From Methylobacterium aquaticum (GTDB taxonomy: Bacteria > Pseudomonadota > Alphaproteobacteria > Rhizobiales > Beijerinckiaceae), in assembly GCF_001043915.1 (NCBI RefSeq), contig NZ_LABX01000033.1, positions 1 through 42,039 of the forward strand: a stretch of DNA of 42,039 bases, written 5' to 3'. The notes under the pieces were generated by a model. The model searched no databases, was not told the origin of the DNA, and saw only the letters and a list, made by a program, of their open reading frames with translations. Position numbers and translations under genes: made by a program. Below, in pieces: positions 17,300 through 27,339 of the stretch. How positions within the stretch are numbered: the stretch's first letter is position 1; each line of letters begins with the position of its first letter.

Positions 17300-17360
17300 G
17301 GCATGGTACTTGCAGAACCACACGCCGGGCGGCCGGTTCGCGGACCGCGGGAGAAGAGCG

Positions 17361-18692
17361 ATGACGAGGGTGGACGACGTGACCGCGACCGCATTGAAAA
17401 ACGGGGAACTGGAGGACGGCTATCGCCGGGCGACGCTCAGGCTGATCCCGTTCCTGGTCTTCCTGTTCATCCTGGCCTGGATCGACCGGGTGAATGTCGG
17501 CTTCGCCAAGTTGCAGATGCTGTCGGATCTGAAGTTCAGCGAGGCGGTCTACGGCTTCGGCGCCGGCATCTTCTTCATCGGCTATTTCCTGTTCGAGGTG
17601 CCGAGCAACCTGCTGCTGGAGCGCATCGGCGCCCGCAAGACGCTGGCGCGGATCACAATCCTGTGGGGGCTGGCCTCGATGAGCCTCGCCTTCGTGCAGT
17701 CGGAATGGACCTTCTACGCCATCCGCTTCCTGCTCGGGGTGTTCGAGGCCGGGTTCTTTCCGGGCGTGGTCCTGTACCTGACCTACTGGTTCCCGAGCGC
17801 GAAGCGCTCGCGCATCAACGGCCTGTTCATGACCTCGTTCGCCATCGCGGGCGTGATCGGCGGCCCGCTCGCCGGGCTCATCATGGGCACGATGGGGGGC
17901 GTCTCGGGGCTCGCCAACTGGCAGTGGCTGTTCATCCTCGAAGGCATCCCGTCGCTCGTCGCGGGCGCGGCCGTGCTGGCCTTCCTGCCCGACCGGCCGA
18001 AGGAGGCGCGCTGGCTCGCGCCGGAGGTCGCCGCCGCCATGACGGCGATCGTCGAGGAAGAGGGCCGGGCCGCCGGCAAGGAGGCGAGCTTCACGGTGGC
18101 TTTGCGCGACGGCCGGGTCTGGCTCTGCGCGCTGATCTACTTCTGCATCGTCAGCGGCAACGCAACGATCGCCTTCTGGACGCCGTCGATCATCAAGGAG
18201 ATCGGCGTGCAGGGCGCGATCGCGATCGGCTTCCTCGCCGCGGTGCCGTTCATCGCCGGCACCGTCGCGATGGTGTGGACCGGCGCGCATGCCGACCGCA
18301 CTGGGGATCGCCGGCTGCCTTGCGCCGTGGCGAGCCTGATCGCCGCGGCGGGGCTGGCCGCCACGGGCGCCCTGATCGGCCACGCGGCGCTCGCCTTCCT
18401 GGCGCTGACGGTCGCGGCGATCGGCATCCTCGCGGCTTTCCCGGTCTTCTGGTCGCTGCCGCAGACCTTCCTGGCCGGCACTGCGGCGGCCGGTGCCATC
18501 GCGGCGATCAATTCGATCGGCAACCTCGCGGGCTTCGTCGCCCCGTATGTGGTCGGCCTGTCGACCACGCTCACCGGCACGTCGAGCAACGGGCTCTACG
18601 TCGTCGCCGGGTTCGAGCTGCTCGCCGGCCTCCTGGTGCTGGGCTTCGCCCGCTGGCGCGAGGCCGCCGCCGATCTGGCGCTGGTCGAGTGA
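17361..18692 (+). CDS. MFS transporter, anion:cation symporter (ACS) family
   Basis: 443 residues with 12 predicted membrane segments. The first loop, ILAWIDRVNVGFAKLQM, and PSNLLLERIGARK then FLLGVFEAGFFPGVVLYLTY, YWFPSAKRSR are typical of the ACS family that imports carboxylates such as tartrate, galactarate, phthalate or related acids with protons. It sits in the inner membrane. The ATG at 17361 has GGGAG at 17349-17353 with a 7-nt spacer. First gene of an operon with DUF2848, a membrane protein and an amidase, divergent from a GntR regulator. The likely substrate is therefore an organic acid, perhaps amide-bearing, but this is inference. Confidence 0.9.
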   Translation: MTRVDDVTATALKNGELEDGYRRATLRLIPFLVFLFILAWIDRVNVGFAKLQMLSDLKFSEAVYGFGAGIFFIGYFLFEVPSNLLLERIGARKTLARITILWGLASMSLAFVQSEWTFYAIRFLLGVFEAGFFPGVVLYLTYWFPSAKRSRINGLFMTSFAIAGVIGGPLAGLIMGTMGGVSGLANWQWLFILEGIPSLVAGAAVLAFLPDRPKEARWLAPEVAAAMTAIVEEEGRAAGKEASFTVALRDGRVWLCALIYFCIVSGNATIAFWTPSIIKEIGVQGAIAIGFLAAVPFIAGTVAMVWTGAHADRTGDRRLPCAVASLIAAAGLAATGALIGHAALAFLALTVAAIGILAAFPVFWSLPQTFLAGTAAAGAIAAINSIGNLAGFVAPYVVGLSTTLTGTSSNGLYVVAGFELLAGLLVLGFARWREAAADLALVE

Positions 18693-18699
18693 TCCCGCA

Positions 18700-18778
18700 G
18701 CGCTCGCTTCGCGAGCGCAAGGCAAGCCCGACCGGGCGCCGGCGCTCGTGCGCCGAACCCTTCGCGGTCACGCGAAGG
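18700..18778. repeat. Two short perfect hairpins in the MFS-DUF2848 gap
   Basis: GCGCTCGC-TTC-GCGAGCGC (18700-18718) and CCTTCGCG-GTCA-CGCGAAGG (18759-18778). They sit in the 110-bp gap inside the putative operon and could attenuate or stabilise the transcript. The sequence type looks like a REP-like intergenic element. Confidence 0.6.
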
Positions 18779-18802
18779 CACACGAATCGGAGACAAGGAC
18801 CG

Positions 18803-19483
18803 TTGCTGACTTTCCATCGCGAGGCCGCTGGCCGCCGGGACGTGATCGCACTCACGCCCAATTCCCTGGTGATCGCCGGCTGGGCCGGGCGGGACGAGGC
18901 GGCGATCCGCCACCACATCGAGGAACTGGCGGCGATCGGCGTGCCGCCGCCCTCCTCGGTCCCGGTCTATTACCGGGCCGCCGCCGCGACCCTGACCCAG
19001 AGTCCCCGCCTCGAGGTGCTGGGCCCGGATTCCTCCGGCGAGGCCGAGCCGGTGATCGTGTCGCTCGCCGACGGGCTCTGGCTCGGGCTCGGCTCCGACC
19101 ATACCGACCGCAAGGCGGAGACGATCGGCATTGCGCTCTCCAAGCAGCTCTGCGGCAAGCCGGTCGGCACCGGCCTGTGGCGCCTCGACGAGGTCGCGCC
19201 GCACTGGGACGACCTGATCCTGCGATCCTACGCAACCATCGACGGCGCAAGGCTGCTCTACCAAGAGGGCCGCTTGACGGCGCTCCGCACCCCGGGCGAC
19301 CTGATGGCGCGCCGTCCCGGCGGACCGGATCTTCCCCCCGGCATGGTGATGTTCGGCGGGACGCTCGGGGCGATCGGCGGCATCCGCCCCGCGACCCGGT
19401 TCGAGATGGAGCTGGAGGACCCAGTGCTGAAGCGCAGGCTCGCCCACACCTACGACATCGCCGTGCTGCCGGTCGTGGCCTGA
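18803..19483 (+). CDS. DUF2848 domain-containing protein
   Basis: 226 residues, matching DUF2848 over its whole length: TFHREAAGRRDVIALTPNSL, VIAGWAGRDEAAIRHHIEEL, IGVPPPSSVPVYYR, GLGSDHTDRKAETIG, SKQLCGKPVG, WDDLILRSYA, PGMVMFGGTLGAIGGIRP. The fold is thought to relate to fumarylacetoacetate hydrolase-like proteins; activity is not established. There is no ATG at the N-terminus. The conserved start requires TTG at 18803 (or CTG at 18806), with AAGGA at 18795-18799 supporting it. It lies 110 nt after the MFS gene and 8 nt before the membrane protein gene. Confidence 0.85.
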   Translation: MLTFHREAAGRRDVIALTPNSLVIAGWAGRDEAAIRHHIEELAAIGVPPPSSVPVYYRAAAATLTQSPRLEVLGPDSSGEAEPVIVSLADGLWLGLGSDHTDRKAETIGIALSKQLCGKPVGTGLWRLDEVAPHWDDLILRSYATIDGARLLYQEGRLTALRTPGDLMARRPGGPDLPPGMVMFGGTLGAIGGIRPATRFEMELEDPVLKRRLAHTYDIAVLPVVA

Positions 19484-19491
19484 CGACCGCG

Positions 19492-20364
19492 ATGACGACC
19501 GCGCTCGCCGGGATCGGGGACGGCGCCTTCTGGGCGGCGCTTGTCGTCAAGATGCTGACGAGCGCCGTCATCGTGGTCCTCGCCTCGCTCGCGGTCGAGC
19601 GGGCCGGGGCCCTGGTCGGCGCGATGATCGCGACCCTGCCGCTGTCGGCCGGGCCGGCCTATCTGTTCCTGGCCCTCGACCACGATGCCGCCTTCCTGCG
19701 CGACAGCGCCGTAGCGAGCCTGCCGGCCATCGCCGCCACCGCCCTGTTCATCGCCGCCTATGCGGCGGCGGCCCGCCGGCACGGCGTCGCGCCCGCCCTC
19801 GTCGCGGCACTCGTCACCTGGATCGCCGCCGCCCTGGCCCTGCGGGCCCTGGGCGGCGGCCCCTTCGGGGCCGGGCTCGCCACCGTCCTGGTGATCGTCG
19901 CCTGCATGGCGCTGTGCCGCCGCGTCCGTGCCGGGCCCCCGGTGCCGAAACGGCCCGGGCGGCGGCGCGACGTTCTGGTCCGGGCCGCCATCGTCATGGT
20001 GCTGGCCGCCGCCGTGGTGCTGGCCGGCCGGCTCGCGGGGCCGGGCGCCGCCGGCCTCCTCGCCCTCGCCCCGGTGGTGATGGTGAGCCTGGCGGTGATC
20101 CTGCATCCGCGCCTCGGCGGGGCAGCGACCGCCCGGATGCTGGTGCTGAGCCTGCCGGGCATGCTCGGCTTCGTGGCGGCGCTCGCCGTTCTCGCCCTCA
20201 CGGTCGAACGGCTCGGGCCCGCCCTCGCCCTGCCGCTCGCCCTCCTGATCACGATCCTCTGGAATGGCGGGGTCCTGCTCGCCGCCCGCCATCGTCCCGC
20301 CCCTGTCCGAGAGACCGACCGATGCGCACCACCCGCGACGACCTCGAACACCGCCTCGCCCTGA
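19492..20364 (+). CDS. Multi-pass inner-membrane protein of unknown function
   Basis: 290 residues, very hydrophobic, with about eight to nine predicted membrane helices (for example VVKMLTSAVIVVLASLAVER, AAIVMVLAAAVVLAGRLAG, LVLSLPGMLGFVAALAVLAL). The last ~20 residues are hydrophilic. I do not recognise a family. It starts 8 nt after the DUF2848 stop and its 3' end overlaps the amidase start by 43 nt, so the genes are almost certainly one transcript. The ribosome-binding site is weak. A transport accessory or export role for the operon's substrate is possible but only inferred from position. Confidence 0.75.
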   Translation: MTTALAGIGDGAFWAALVVKMLTSAVIVVLASLAVERAGALVGAMIATLPLSAGPAYLFLALDHDAAFLRDSAVASLPAIAATALFIAAYAAAARRHGVAPALVAALVTWIAAALALRALGGGPFGAGLATVLVIVACMALCRRVRAGPPVPKRPGRRRDVLVRAAIVMVLAAAVVLAGRLAGPGAAGLLALAPVVMVSLAVILHPRLGGAATARMLVLSLPGMLGFVAALAVLALTVERLGPALALPLALLITILWNGGVLLAARHRPAPVRETDRCAPPATTSNTASP

Positions 20365-21611
20365 TCGAGGCGCCCGAGAGTCGGTACGTCTTCACCAGGC
20401 TGTATCCCGACGCGGCCCGCGCCGCCGCCGATGCCGCCGATGCGCGGCGCAAGGCCGGCCTCACCCTCGGCGCCCTCGACGGCGCCATCGTGTCGATCAA
20501 GGACCTGTTCGACGTGCAGGGCGAGGCGACCACCGCCGGCTCGTCGATTCGGCGCAAGGCCGAGGCCGCGCTCCAGGACGCTCCCGTCGTCGCTCGCCTG
20601 CGCCGGGCCGGCGCGGTGATCGTGGGCAAGACCAACATGTCCGAGTTCGCCTTCTCGGGCCTGGGCCTCAACCCGCATTGGGGCACGCCCGGCAACGCAA
20701 CTGACCCGAGCCTGGTGCCGGGCGGCTCCTCCTCCGGCGCCGGCGTCTCGGCGGCGCTCGGCACCTCCGACATCGCCATCGGCACCGATACCGGCGGCTC
20801 GATCCGCATTCCGGCGGCGCTCAACGGCGTGGTCGGGTTCAAGCCGACGGCCCGCAGAGTACCGCTCGCCGGCGCCTTCCCGCTCTCGCCCTCGCTCGAC
20901 TCGATTGGCCCGCTCGCCCGCTCGGTCGAGGCCTGCGCCGCCGCCGACGCGGCGCTGGCCGGCGAGGAGTACCATCCGCTCCAGGCGGCGCCCCTGCGCG
21001 ACCTGCGGATCGGGGTGCCCCGCGGCCTGCTGTTCACCGAGACCGACCCGCTGGTGGCACAGGCATTCGAGGCCGCCCTCTCGACCTTGAGCGGGGCCGG
21101 CGCCCGGGTCAACGACACCGCCTTCGACGATCTCCTCGCCCGCATGGCCGAGGCGACGGCGGCGGGTCCGATCGCCGGGGTCGAGGCGGCGGAGATCCAC
21201 GCCGACTGGCTCGACGCCGAAGCTGCCGCCTTCGATCCGCGGGTCCATGCCCGCATCAGCCGCGGGCGCACCGTGACGGCGGTGGCCTATATCCGGATGA
21301 TGCGCGCGCGCGCCGCGCTGATCGAGGCCGGCGACGAGCGGCTGAAGCCCCTCGACGTGCTCGCCCTGCCGGCCACGGCAATTCCCGCGCCCGCCATCGC
21401 CGCGGTGGCGGAGGACGACGCCGCCTTCTCGCGGCTCAACCTCCTGATGCTGCGCAACACGATGGTGGGGAACCTGTTCGACCTCACCGGCATCTCGCTG
21501 CCGATCGCGGGTCAGGCCAAGCCCGTCGGCCTGATGCTGCTCGCCCGCCACGGCCAGGACCGGCGGCTCCTGGAGATCGCCGCCGGTGTCGAGGCGGCAT
21601 TGCGGGGATAA
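20322..21611 (+). CDS. Amidase-signature family hydrolase
   Basis: 429 residues. The Ser-cisSer-Lys triad of amidase-signature enzymes is visible: Lys60 in IVSIKDLFDV, the Ser cluster 136-138 in PGGSSSGAGVSAALG, and the nucleophile Ser160 in GTDTGGSIRIPAALNGVVGFKPT. NMSEFAFSGLGLNPHWGTPGN is also family-typical. There is no signal peptide, so it should act in the cytoplasm on an imported amide. It lacks GatA-specific context (no gatB/gatC). The first 43 nt overlap the membrane protein gene, in an operon with an ACS transporter and DUF2848. Last gene of the operon; a repeat array follows. Confidence 0.92.
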   Translation: MRTTRDDLEHRLALIEAPESRYVFTRLYPDAARAAADAADARRKAGLTLGALDGAIVSIKDLFDVQGEATTAGSSIRRKAEAALQDAPVVARLRRAGAVIVGKTNMSEFAFSGLGLNPHWGTPGNATDPSLVPGGSSSGAGVSAALGTSDIAIGTDTGGSIRIPAALNGVVGFKPTARRVPLAGAFPLSPSLDSIGPLARSVEACAAADAALAGEEYHPLQAAPLRDLRIGVPRGLLFTETDPLVAQAFEAALSTLSGAGARVNDTAFDDLLARMAEATAAGPIAGVEAAEIHADWLDAEAAAFDPRVHARISRGRTVTAVAYIRMMRARAALIEAGDERLKPLDVLALPATAIPAPAIAAVAEDDAAFSRLNLLMLRNTMVGNLFDLTGISLPIAGQAKPVGLMLLARHGQDRRLLEIAAGVEAALRG

Positions 21612-21712
21612 TCGCCCCGCATCGCCCGGCCGCAGGCGCGGTCGGGCGCCCTGGTCTCAGCAGACTTGCGTTGGCAGGCCAACGCTTCGTCGGCTTAGAT
21701 TCTGGTTTGATC

Positions 21713-21757
21713 GCAGATTTCTGCTGCCGAACCGGTGACCACTTCGGCGAAATCTGC
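21713..21757 (-). repeat. Inverted, diverged unit of the AGAGCATTTTC repeat
   Basis: It starts GCAGATTT and ends AAATCTGC (perfect 8-bp arms), with GAACCGGTGACCACTTCGGC in the middle. That core matches the complement of the unit at 21760-21806 (GAACCGGTATCCACTTCGTC). The two units therefore face each other 2 nt apart. Confidence 0.6.
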
Positions 21758-21759
21758 TT

Positions 21760-21862
21760 AGAGCATTTTCCGACGAAGTGGATACCGGTTCGTCATAGAA
21801 AATGCGGCAAAATTAAAGAGATAGAGAAGCTTCGCGATTGCGACGCGATCGTGAAGCGCTCT
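21760..21862 (+). repeat. Full copy of the AGAGCATTTTC intergenic repeat
   Basis: About 103 bp bounded by AGAGC/GCTCT. The first half (AGCATTTTCCGACGAAGTGG then GGTTCGTCATAGAAAATGC) folds on itself; the second half contains CTTCGCGATTGCGACGCGAT. This type is widespread between genes in Hyphomicrobiales genomes. It fills most of the 249-bp gap between the amidase and opgH stops and ends at the opgH stop. Confidence 0.8.
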
Positions 21863-24047
21863 AGCCCGCCAGCCGCGCGAGCCGGTCGAGCAAGGCCCGG
21901 TCATGCAGCAGGACCATCTTCTCCTTCGGGCTCAGCCAGGCGGCCGCCTCGTCGATGGTCGCGGCCTCGACCACCTTGGCCTGGGCCATGACGTGGTCGG
22001 GCTGCGGCGCGCCGCGGGGTCGGCGCTCGGCCGGGGGCAGGAAGGCGAGGTGGCCGGCCTGGAGATCCGGGTCGGCGTGGAGCGCCCGCAAGCCATCGGC
22101 GTCGTCGTAGCCGAACGCCGCGTTGCGCGCCTCGATCGCCTTGGCGGCGATGGCGATTGCCGGGGGCTCGCGCTCCTCGGGCGTCATCAACAGGCCGGCG
22201 CGCTTCAGCGCCAGACCGAGGGTCAGTTGCCCGCTCGCCCAGGAGATCGGAATCGCCAGGACGAGGCCGAGGATGGTCGGCGACATCCACAGGAACAGCG
22301 AGGTGGCGATGGCGAAGGCCGAGACGCCGGCGACGAGGCCCAGGATGGTGTGGAAGCGGTGCCGGCGCACGATGTCCGAGAACGGGATCGAGCCGTCGTC
22401 GCGCCGTTGCGGGTTCCAGCCGGTGTCCCGTCCGAGCAGGATCTGGAACACCGAGCCCGACTGGACCAGCATCGCGATCGGGGCGATCAAGGCCGAGAGC
22501 AGGGTCTCGATCAGCGCCGAGAGCACGAGGCGCATCCCCCCGCCGCTCGCCCGCCGGACCTTGCCGTCGAGGAGGCCGAGGATCAGGCCGAACAGCTTCG
22601 GGGCGAGCAGGATCGCCATCGTGATCCCGAAGAGCTGGAGCGCGCGCACGGGGTCGAAGCGCGGCCAGACCGGGTAGAGGCGGAACTCGGTCGAAAAGTA
22701 TTCGGGGCGGATATAGGCGGTCTGGAGGGCCAGCGCGATGCCGACCACGAGCTGCGCCGCCCAGAGCGGCGAGGCGACGTAGCCGGCGATGCCGGTGGCG
22801 AAATGCTGGCGCGAGGCGAGGGTGAGGCCCGCCGTTCCGATGATGCGGCTGTGCTGGAGGTTGCCTTGCGCCCAGCGCCGGTCGCGGATCGCCACGTCGA
22901 TCAGCGAGGGCGGGCTCTCCTCGTAGGAGCCGGCAAGCTCGGGGAGCATGTAGACGCTCCAGCCGGCGCGCCGGATCAGCGCCGCCTCGACGAAGTCGTG
23001 GCTGAGCACGTGCCCGCCGAAGGGCGGCTTGCCGGAGAGATCCGGCAAGCCGCAATGGTCGGCAAACGCCTTGGTGCGGATGATCGCGTTGTGGCCCCAG
23101 TAATTGCCGTCCCGGCCCGACCACAGCGACAGGCCGGTGGCGATGACCGGCCCGTAGATGCGGGCCGCGAATTGCTGCACCCGGGCGAACAGGGTGTTGC
23201 GGTTGATGATGAGCGGCAGCGACTGGATGATGCCGGAATCCGGATCCGCCTCCATGGCGCGGGCCAGCGTCACCACGCAGTCGCCGCTCATCAGGCTGTC
23301 GGCGTCGAGGACCAGCATGTGGTCGTAATGGCCGCCCCACCGCGTGACGAAGTCGGCGATGTTGCCGGCCTTGCGGTGATGGTTCTTCGGCCGGTGGCGG
23401 TAGTACAGGCGGGCCCCGTCGCCGAGGCGGGTGCGCAGCGCCAGATAGGCCCGCTCCTCGGCGATCCAGGCATCGGCCTGGGTCGAATCGGACAGGATCC
23501 AGTAATCGAAGGCCGCGCCCTCGCCCGTTGCCTCGATCGCGTCGCGGATCGCCTCCACCGCCGCGAAGGTGCGGGCGGTGGCCTCGTTGTAGACCGGCAT
23601 CACCACGGCGGTCCGGGTGGTGAGGGGGCCTTGCGGCACCTCCGGCCGGCGCCGGCGCAGCAGCGCCAGGAAGCCGAGCAGGCCCGAGGTGAAGGCGAGT
23701 GCGATCCACGAGAAGTTGAGGGTGAACAGCGCCAGCAGCAGCCATTGCAGCCAGGTCGCCGAGCCGGCGACCGACACGACCTCGTACATCTGCATGGCGC
23801 CATAGGCGGTCAGTGCAAGTCCGCCGCCGAACACGAAGGCGCGGGCGGCCCAGGGCGCCCGGCGGCCGGGCACCGTGTGCGCCTGCGCCTCCGACCACTG
23901 GCGCAGGTCCTGCACCGGCATGGCGAGAGGCGATTCCTCCGGCACCGCCGGCGCGACTGCGACGGGCTGCGCGTCGCGGCGGAGGGGGTCGGCAAGGTGG
24001 AGATCGAGGTTTGGGGCGAGGGTCACGGGGTCCACCGGTACAGCCAT
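21861..24047 (-). CDS. opgH: Glucans biosynthesis glucosyltransferase OpgH (MdoH)
   Basis: 728 residues. An inner-membrane glycosyltransferase (GT2) that makes the beta-glucan backbone of osmoregulated periplasmic glucans from UDP-glucose. Two membrane helices at about 70-130 precede the catalytic domain. The domain has [16 protein letters not shown] (185-188), DADS (248-251), HDFVEA (350-355) and [10 protein letters not shown] (390-399), then several more helices from about 415 to 620. This layout is normal for OpgH, though shorter than the 847-residue E. coli protein. The ATG lies inside the end of opgG (25-nt overlap), implying translational coupling. A weak ribosome-binding site and no alternative start nearby. 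Confidence 0.95.
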   Translation of the reverse strand: MAVPVDPVTLAPNLDLHLADPLRRDAQPVAVAPAVPEESPLAMPVQDLRQWSEAQAHTVPGRRAPWAARAFVFGGGLALTAYGAMQMYEVVSVAGSATWLQWLLLALFTLNFSWIALAFTSGLLGFLALLRRRRPEVPQGPLTTRTAVVMPVYNEATARTFAAVEAIRDAIEATGEGAAFDYWILSDSTQADAWIAEERAYLALRTRLGDGARLYYRHRPKNHHRKAGNIADFVTRWGGHYDHMLVLDADSLMSGDCVVTLARAMEADPDSGIIQSLPLIINRNTLFARVQQFAARIYGPVIATGLSLWSGRDGNYWGHNAIIRTKAFADHCGLPDLSGKPPFGGHVLSHDFVEAALIRRAGWSVYMLPELAGSYEESPPSLIDVAIRDRRWAQGNLQHSRIIGTAGLTLASRQHFATGIAGYVASPLWAAQLVVGIALALQTAYIRPEYFSTEFRLYPVWPRFDPVRALQLFGITMAILLAPKLFGLILGLLDGKVRRASGGGMRLVLSALIETLLSALIAPIAMLVQSGSVFQILLGRDTGWNPQRRDDGSIPFSDIVRRHRFHTILGLVAGVSAFAIATSLFLWMSPTILGLVLAIPISWASGQLTLGLALKRAGLLMTPEEREPPAIAIAAKAIEARNAAFGYDDADGLRALHADPDLQAGHLAFLPPAERRPRGAPQPDHVMAQAKVVEAATIDEAAAWLSPKEKMVLLHDRALLDRLARLAG

Positions 24048-25606
24048 GTCTCACTGACGGGTTTGTCGCCGGCCTTGACGACCAGGCGCAGCTCGCAGGC
24101 GGTGTCGTTGCCCGGATCGAGTTCGAACAACGCCCGCACGGTCTTGCGCTCCGGATACGGGTAGACCCGCTGGCGGGCGATACTGCCCGGCGCGGTGCTC
24201 AAGGCGAGGTGGAGCGCGTTCGGGTCGATGCCCTCCGCGAACGGCGCCTCGCCCACGAAGTCGACGAGGAAGAGCCGGCGCTTGCCGCCCGCGCCCTTGC
24301 CGACCCGGGTGCCGGAGCAGGCGGCGAGCGGGGGGGCACCCGGCACCGTCCAGCACCAGAACTGGCGGTAGCTGAAGGCGGTCTCCTTGGCGACCGGCTC
24401 CTTCGGGCGCCAATAGGCCAGGATGTTCTCGTTGACCTCGGATTCGCTCGGGATCTCGATGAGCTGGACCGCGCCGGCGCCCCAGCCGTGCTGCGGCACG
24501 CCCGGGCCCCAGCTGCCGAGCGGCTCGATCCACAGGCTCGGCCGCTTCTCCCAGCGCTGCACGTCGTCCTGGTAATCGCCATAGGCGCGGGCGCGCTGGA
24601 CCAGCCCGAAACCCTTCGGGTCCTGGTCGAGGAAGGCGGAGATCTGGAGCATCTCGGGATTCTGCACCGGGCGCCAGATCGCCTCGCCCCAGCCGTTGCG
24701 GATCTGCAACCCGTCGCATTCATGGGCGGCGAGGCGGGCATCGTCGACGCCGCGCCGGTCAGTCGGACCGAACAGGAAGGCGCCGGTCATGCCGGCAATG
24801 CCGACATGCTCCAGGGTCGTGCGCGGGCAGAGGGTCGCCTCGATGTCGACGATGGTGGCGTCGCCCGGCCGCAGGGTCATGCGCAGCGCCGCGGTGGCGG
24901 AGTCGGAATCGACCAGGGCGTGGATCACGATCTGCCCGGTGCCGGCGCCCGGCCGCTCGAGCCAGAACGCCCGGAACAGCGGGAATTCCTCGCCCTTCGC
25001 CTCCGCGGGCCGCAGCGTGAGGGCGCGGGCGGTGACGCCGTAGCTCTGCCCGGCGGCCAGCGCCCGGAAGAACGAGGCGCCCTGGAAGATCGCGCAATCG
25101 GACGGGGCCGCGCCGTTGAAGCTGGCATAGAGCCGGAAGCCCGAGAAGCCGAGGTCGCGGCCCTCCTCCGGGGGCTTCAGCTTGCCGAAGGTGAAGCGGT
25201 TGCGGTCGTAAGGAATGCGGCGCACCACCCCGTCCTCGACCGTATGCAGCGCCACCGGCGTGGTGAAGACGAAGCCGCGATGCAGCGGCTCGACCACGAA
25301 GCCGCGGCCCTCGCCGGCCCAGAGCAGGCCGGCCGGTTGCGCCCGCACGCCGATATACTGGTCGTAGGTGAGGTCCTTGAACGGATCCGGCAGGTCGGCC
25401 GCCGGCGCCGCATAGGGCTTCTTCGCCAGTGCGCGGGCCAGCTCGACCACCTGGCCTGGATCGAAACGCTGGCCGTCCGACAGGGGGGCGGGCTCCGCCG
25501 GCTGCGCACCCGCCGCGCTGGTCACGGCCAGGCCGCCGGCAAGCGCCAGCACCGCGCGTCGGTCGAGGGCTGTGCGGGAGGGCGGTGCGGTGGGACTGTG
25601 CGTCAT
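24023..25606 (-). CDS. opgG: Periplasmic glucans biosynthesis protein OpgG/OpgD
   Basis: 527 residues, periplasmic, required with OpgH for glucan backbone formation or branching. The N-terminus [20 protein letters not shown] with twin arginine suggests Tat export, as for OpgD-type proteins. The family blocks [81 protein letters not shown] and [13 protein letters not shown] are present. It is first in the opgGH pair, with its stop inside the start of opgH. The ribosome-binding site is poor. Whether it is nearer OpgG or OpgD cannot be settled by eye; the Tat-like signal favours OpgD. Confidence 0.93.
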   Translation of the reverse strand: MTHSPTAPPSRTALDRRAVLALAGGLAVTSAAGAQPAEPAPLSDGQRFDPGQVVELARALAKKPYAAPAADLPDPFKDLTYDQYIGVRAQPAGLLWAGEGRGFVVEPLHRGFVFTTPVALHTVEDGVVRRIPYDRNRFTFGKLKPPEEGRDLGFSGFRLYASFNGAAPSDCAIFQGASFFRALAAGQSYGVTARALTLRPAEAKGEEFPLFRAFWLERPGAGTGQIVIHALVDSDSATAALRMTLRPGDATIVDIEATLCPRTTLEHVGIAGMTGAFLFGPTDRRGVDDARLAAHECDGLQIRNGWGEAIWRPVQNPEMLQISAFLDQDPKGFGLVQRARAYGDYQDDVQRWEKRPSLWIEPLGSWGPGVPQHGWGAGAVQLIEIPSESEVNENILAYWRPKEPVAKETAFSYRQFWCWTVPGAPPLAACSGTRVGKGAGGKRRLFLVDFVGEAPFAEGIDPNALHLALSTAPGSIARQRVYPYPERKTVRALFELDPGNDTACELRLVVKAGDKPVSETWLYRWTP

Positions 25607-25795
25607 CGTGGGGAGCGGGACCGTACCGGTTTCGACAGGGGCGCGGGCCGTTTACCACGATCCGGGCTGAACCGGGGGTTAAGAATCGGGACGGTTGCGC
25701 CATTCGGGGCGGGGATGGCGGCGCTTGTTCTGGCGGGACGATCGGCTAGACGGTCGGGACCAGACAGCTCCTCCCCCGGACGCGACAGGCCGCCG

Positions 25796-27127
25796 ATGAC
25801 CTCGACACCCAACCGCTCCCTCCTCGCCGTCGTGCTCGCCGCCGGCAAGGGCACGCGGATGCGCTCCGATCTGCCCAAGGTGCTCCACCCGATCGCCGGC
25901 CAGCCGATGCTCGCCCATGTCCTGGCGGCGGTGGCCGAGGCCGGGGCGGAGCGCCTCGCCGTGGTGGTCGAGCCCGGCCGCGACGACGTCGCCCGCGTGG
26001 TGGCGGGGTTTGCCGGCGCCGAGACCTTCGCGCAGGGCGAGCGCCTCGGCACCGCCCATGCGGTTCTGGCGGCCCGCCACGCCTTGGCGGAGGGCGCCGA
26101 CGACGTGGTGGTGGCCTTCGGCGATACGCCGCTGGTCACGCCGGAGACCTATGCCCGCCTGCGCGCGCCGCTGGCGGAGGGCGCAGCGGTGGCCGTGCTG
26201 GCCTTCGAGGCGGCGAACCCCACCGGCTACGGCCGCGTGCTGGTCGAGGATGGCCGGGTGGTGGCGATCCGCGAGGAGAAGGACGCGAGCGAGGCGGAGC
26301 GCCGAGTCACCCTGTGCAATGCCGGCCTGATGGCGTTGTCGGGCGCCCATGCCCTCGGATTGCTGGAGCGGATCGGCAACGCCAACGCGGCGGGGGAGTA
26401 CTACCTGCCCGACGCCGTGGCGCTCGCCGTCGCCGATGGGCACCGGGTCGCGGTGGTGCCGGTGGCGGAGGCCGAGGCGCAGGGTGTCAACGACCGGGTG
26501 CAGCTCTCGCAGGCCGAGGCGGCGGTGCAGGCGACCTTGCGCCGCCGCGCGATGCTGGCCGGCGCCACCCTGATCGCCCCCGAGACGGTGTTCTTCAGCC
26601 ACGACACCGTGCTCGGCCGCGACGTGGTGGTGGAGCCCCACGTGGTGTTCGGCCCCGGCGTCGTCGTCGGCGACGGCTGCACGATCCACGCCTTCTCGCA
26701 CCTCGACAGGGCCCGGCTCGCGGCCGGCGTCCAGATCGGCCCCTATGCCCGCCTGCGCCCCGGTGCGGTGCTGGAGGAGGGCGCCCGCATCGGCAACTTC
26801 GTCGAGGTCAAGAACGCGGCGATCCGGGCCGGCGCCAAGGTCAATCACCTGACATACGTCGGCGATGCCGAGGTGGGGGAGGGCGCCAATCTCGGCGCCG
26901 GCACCATCACCTGCAACTACGACGGGGTGAACAAGCACCGCACGGTGATCGGGGCCGGCGCCTTCATCGGCTCGAACTCGGCTCTGGTCGCGCCCGTCAC
27001 CGTCGGGGCCGGCGCCTTCGTGGGCTCGGGCTCGGTCATCACCGAGGACGTGCCGCCCGGCACCTTGGCGATCGGCCGGGGGCGGCAGGTGATCAAGACC
27101 GGGTGGGCGAAGCCGACGAAGGGGTGA
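25796..27127 (+). CDS. glmU: Bifunctional GlmU: GlcN-1-P acetyltransferase / GlcNAc-1-P uridyltransferase
   Basis: 443 residues. The N-terminal pyrophosphorylase domain ([60 protein letters not shown]) makes UDP-GlcNAc. The C-terminal left-handed beta-helix (from about 240) with [39 protein letters not shown] acetylates glucosamine-1-phosphate. The cytoplasmic product feeds peptidoglycan and lipid A. The ATG at 25796 has AGG 6 nt upstream; the frame is open far upstream only because of GC content. GlmS, which supplies the earlier precursor, is 2.5 kb downstream on the same strand. A three-gene sigma-factor module lies between them. Confidence 0.96.
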   Translation: MTSTPNRSLLAVVLAAGKGTRMRSDLPKVLHPIAGQPMLAHVLAAVAEAGAERLAVVVEPGRDDVARVVAGFAGAETFAQGERLGTAHAVLAARHALAEGADDVVVAFGDTPLVTPETYARLRAPLAEGAAVAVLAFEAANPTGYGRVLVEDGRVVAIREEKDASEAERRVTLCNAGLMALSGAHALGLLERIGNANAAGEYYLPDAVALAVADGHRVAVVPVAEAEAQGVNDRVQLSQAEAAVQATLRRRAMLAGATLIAPETVFFSHDTVLGRDVVVEPHVVFGPGVVVGDGCTIHAFSHLDRARLAAGVQIGPYARLRPGAVLEEGARIGNFVEVKNAAIRAGAKVNHLTYVGDAEVGEGANLGAGTITCNYDGVNKHRTVIGAGAFIGSNSALVAPVTVGAGAFVGSGSVITEDVPPGTLAIGRGRQVIKTGWAKPTKG

Positions 27128-27164
27128 GGCTGCGTGCCCGAACACGCGCCGATCCGTCGTCGGG

Positions 27165-27197
27165 GTCGCGGCGGCCGGCGCGCAGGCCGGCCGCGAC
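27165..27197 (+). terminator. GC-rich hairpin after glmU
   Basis: GTCGCGG (27165-27171) pairs with CCGCGAC (27191-27197), with an inner GCCGG/CCGGC stem and a small bulge. It separates glmU from the sigma-factor gene; no T-run. Confidence 0.55.
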
Positions 27198-27339
27198 GCG
27201 CCGGGTGTCAGGCACGGATCGCGCCGGCCATCTCACGGGAGGCGGTCCTGCGGCCCCGTGGTCCTTCACACGTGGTCCTCGGCGCGCGATTGATCTATGG
27301 CGGAGGAAATGAGGGGCGGCGGCCCCGGAGGCACGAGCG

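Noticed and set aside
17303..18802. A 500-residue plus-strand extension upstream of the DUF2848 gene
   Set aside because: It is a shifted frame over the MFS gene. DUF2848 similarity starts at the TTG at 18803.
23813..25795. A plus-strand frame open for about 660 residues ahead of glmU
   Set aside because: It is antisense to opgG/opgH, has the skewed composition of a shadow frame, and GlmU homology begins only at 25796.
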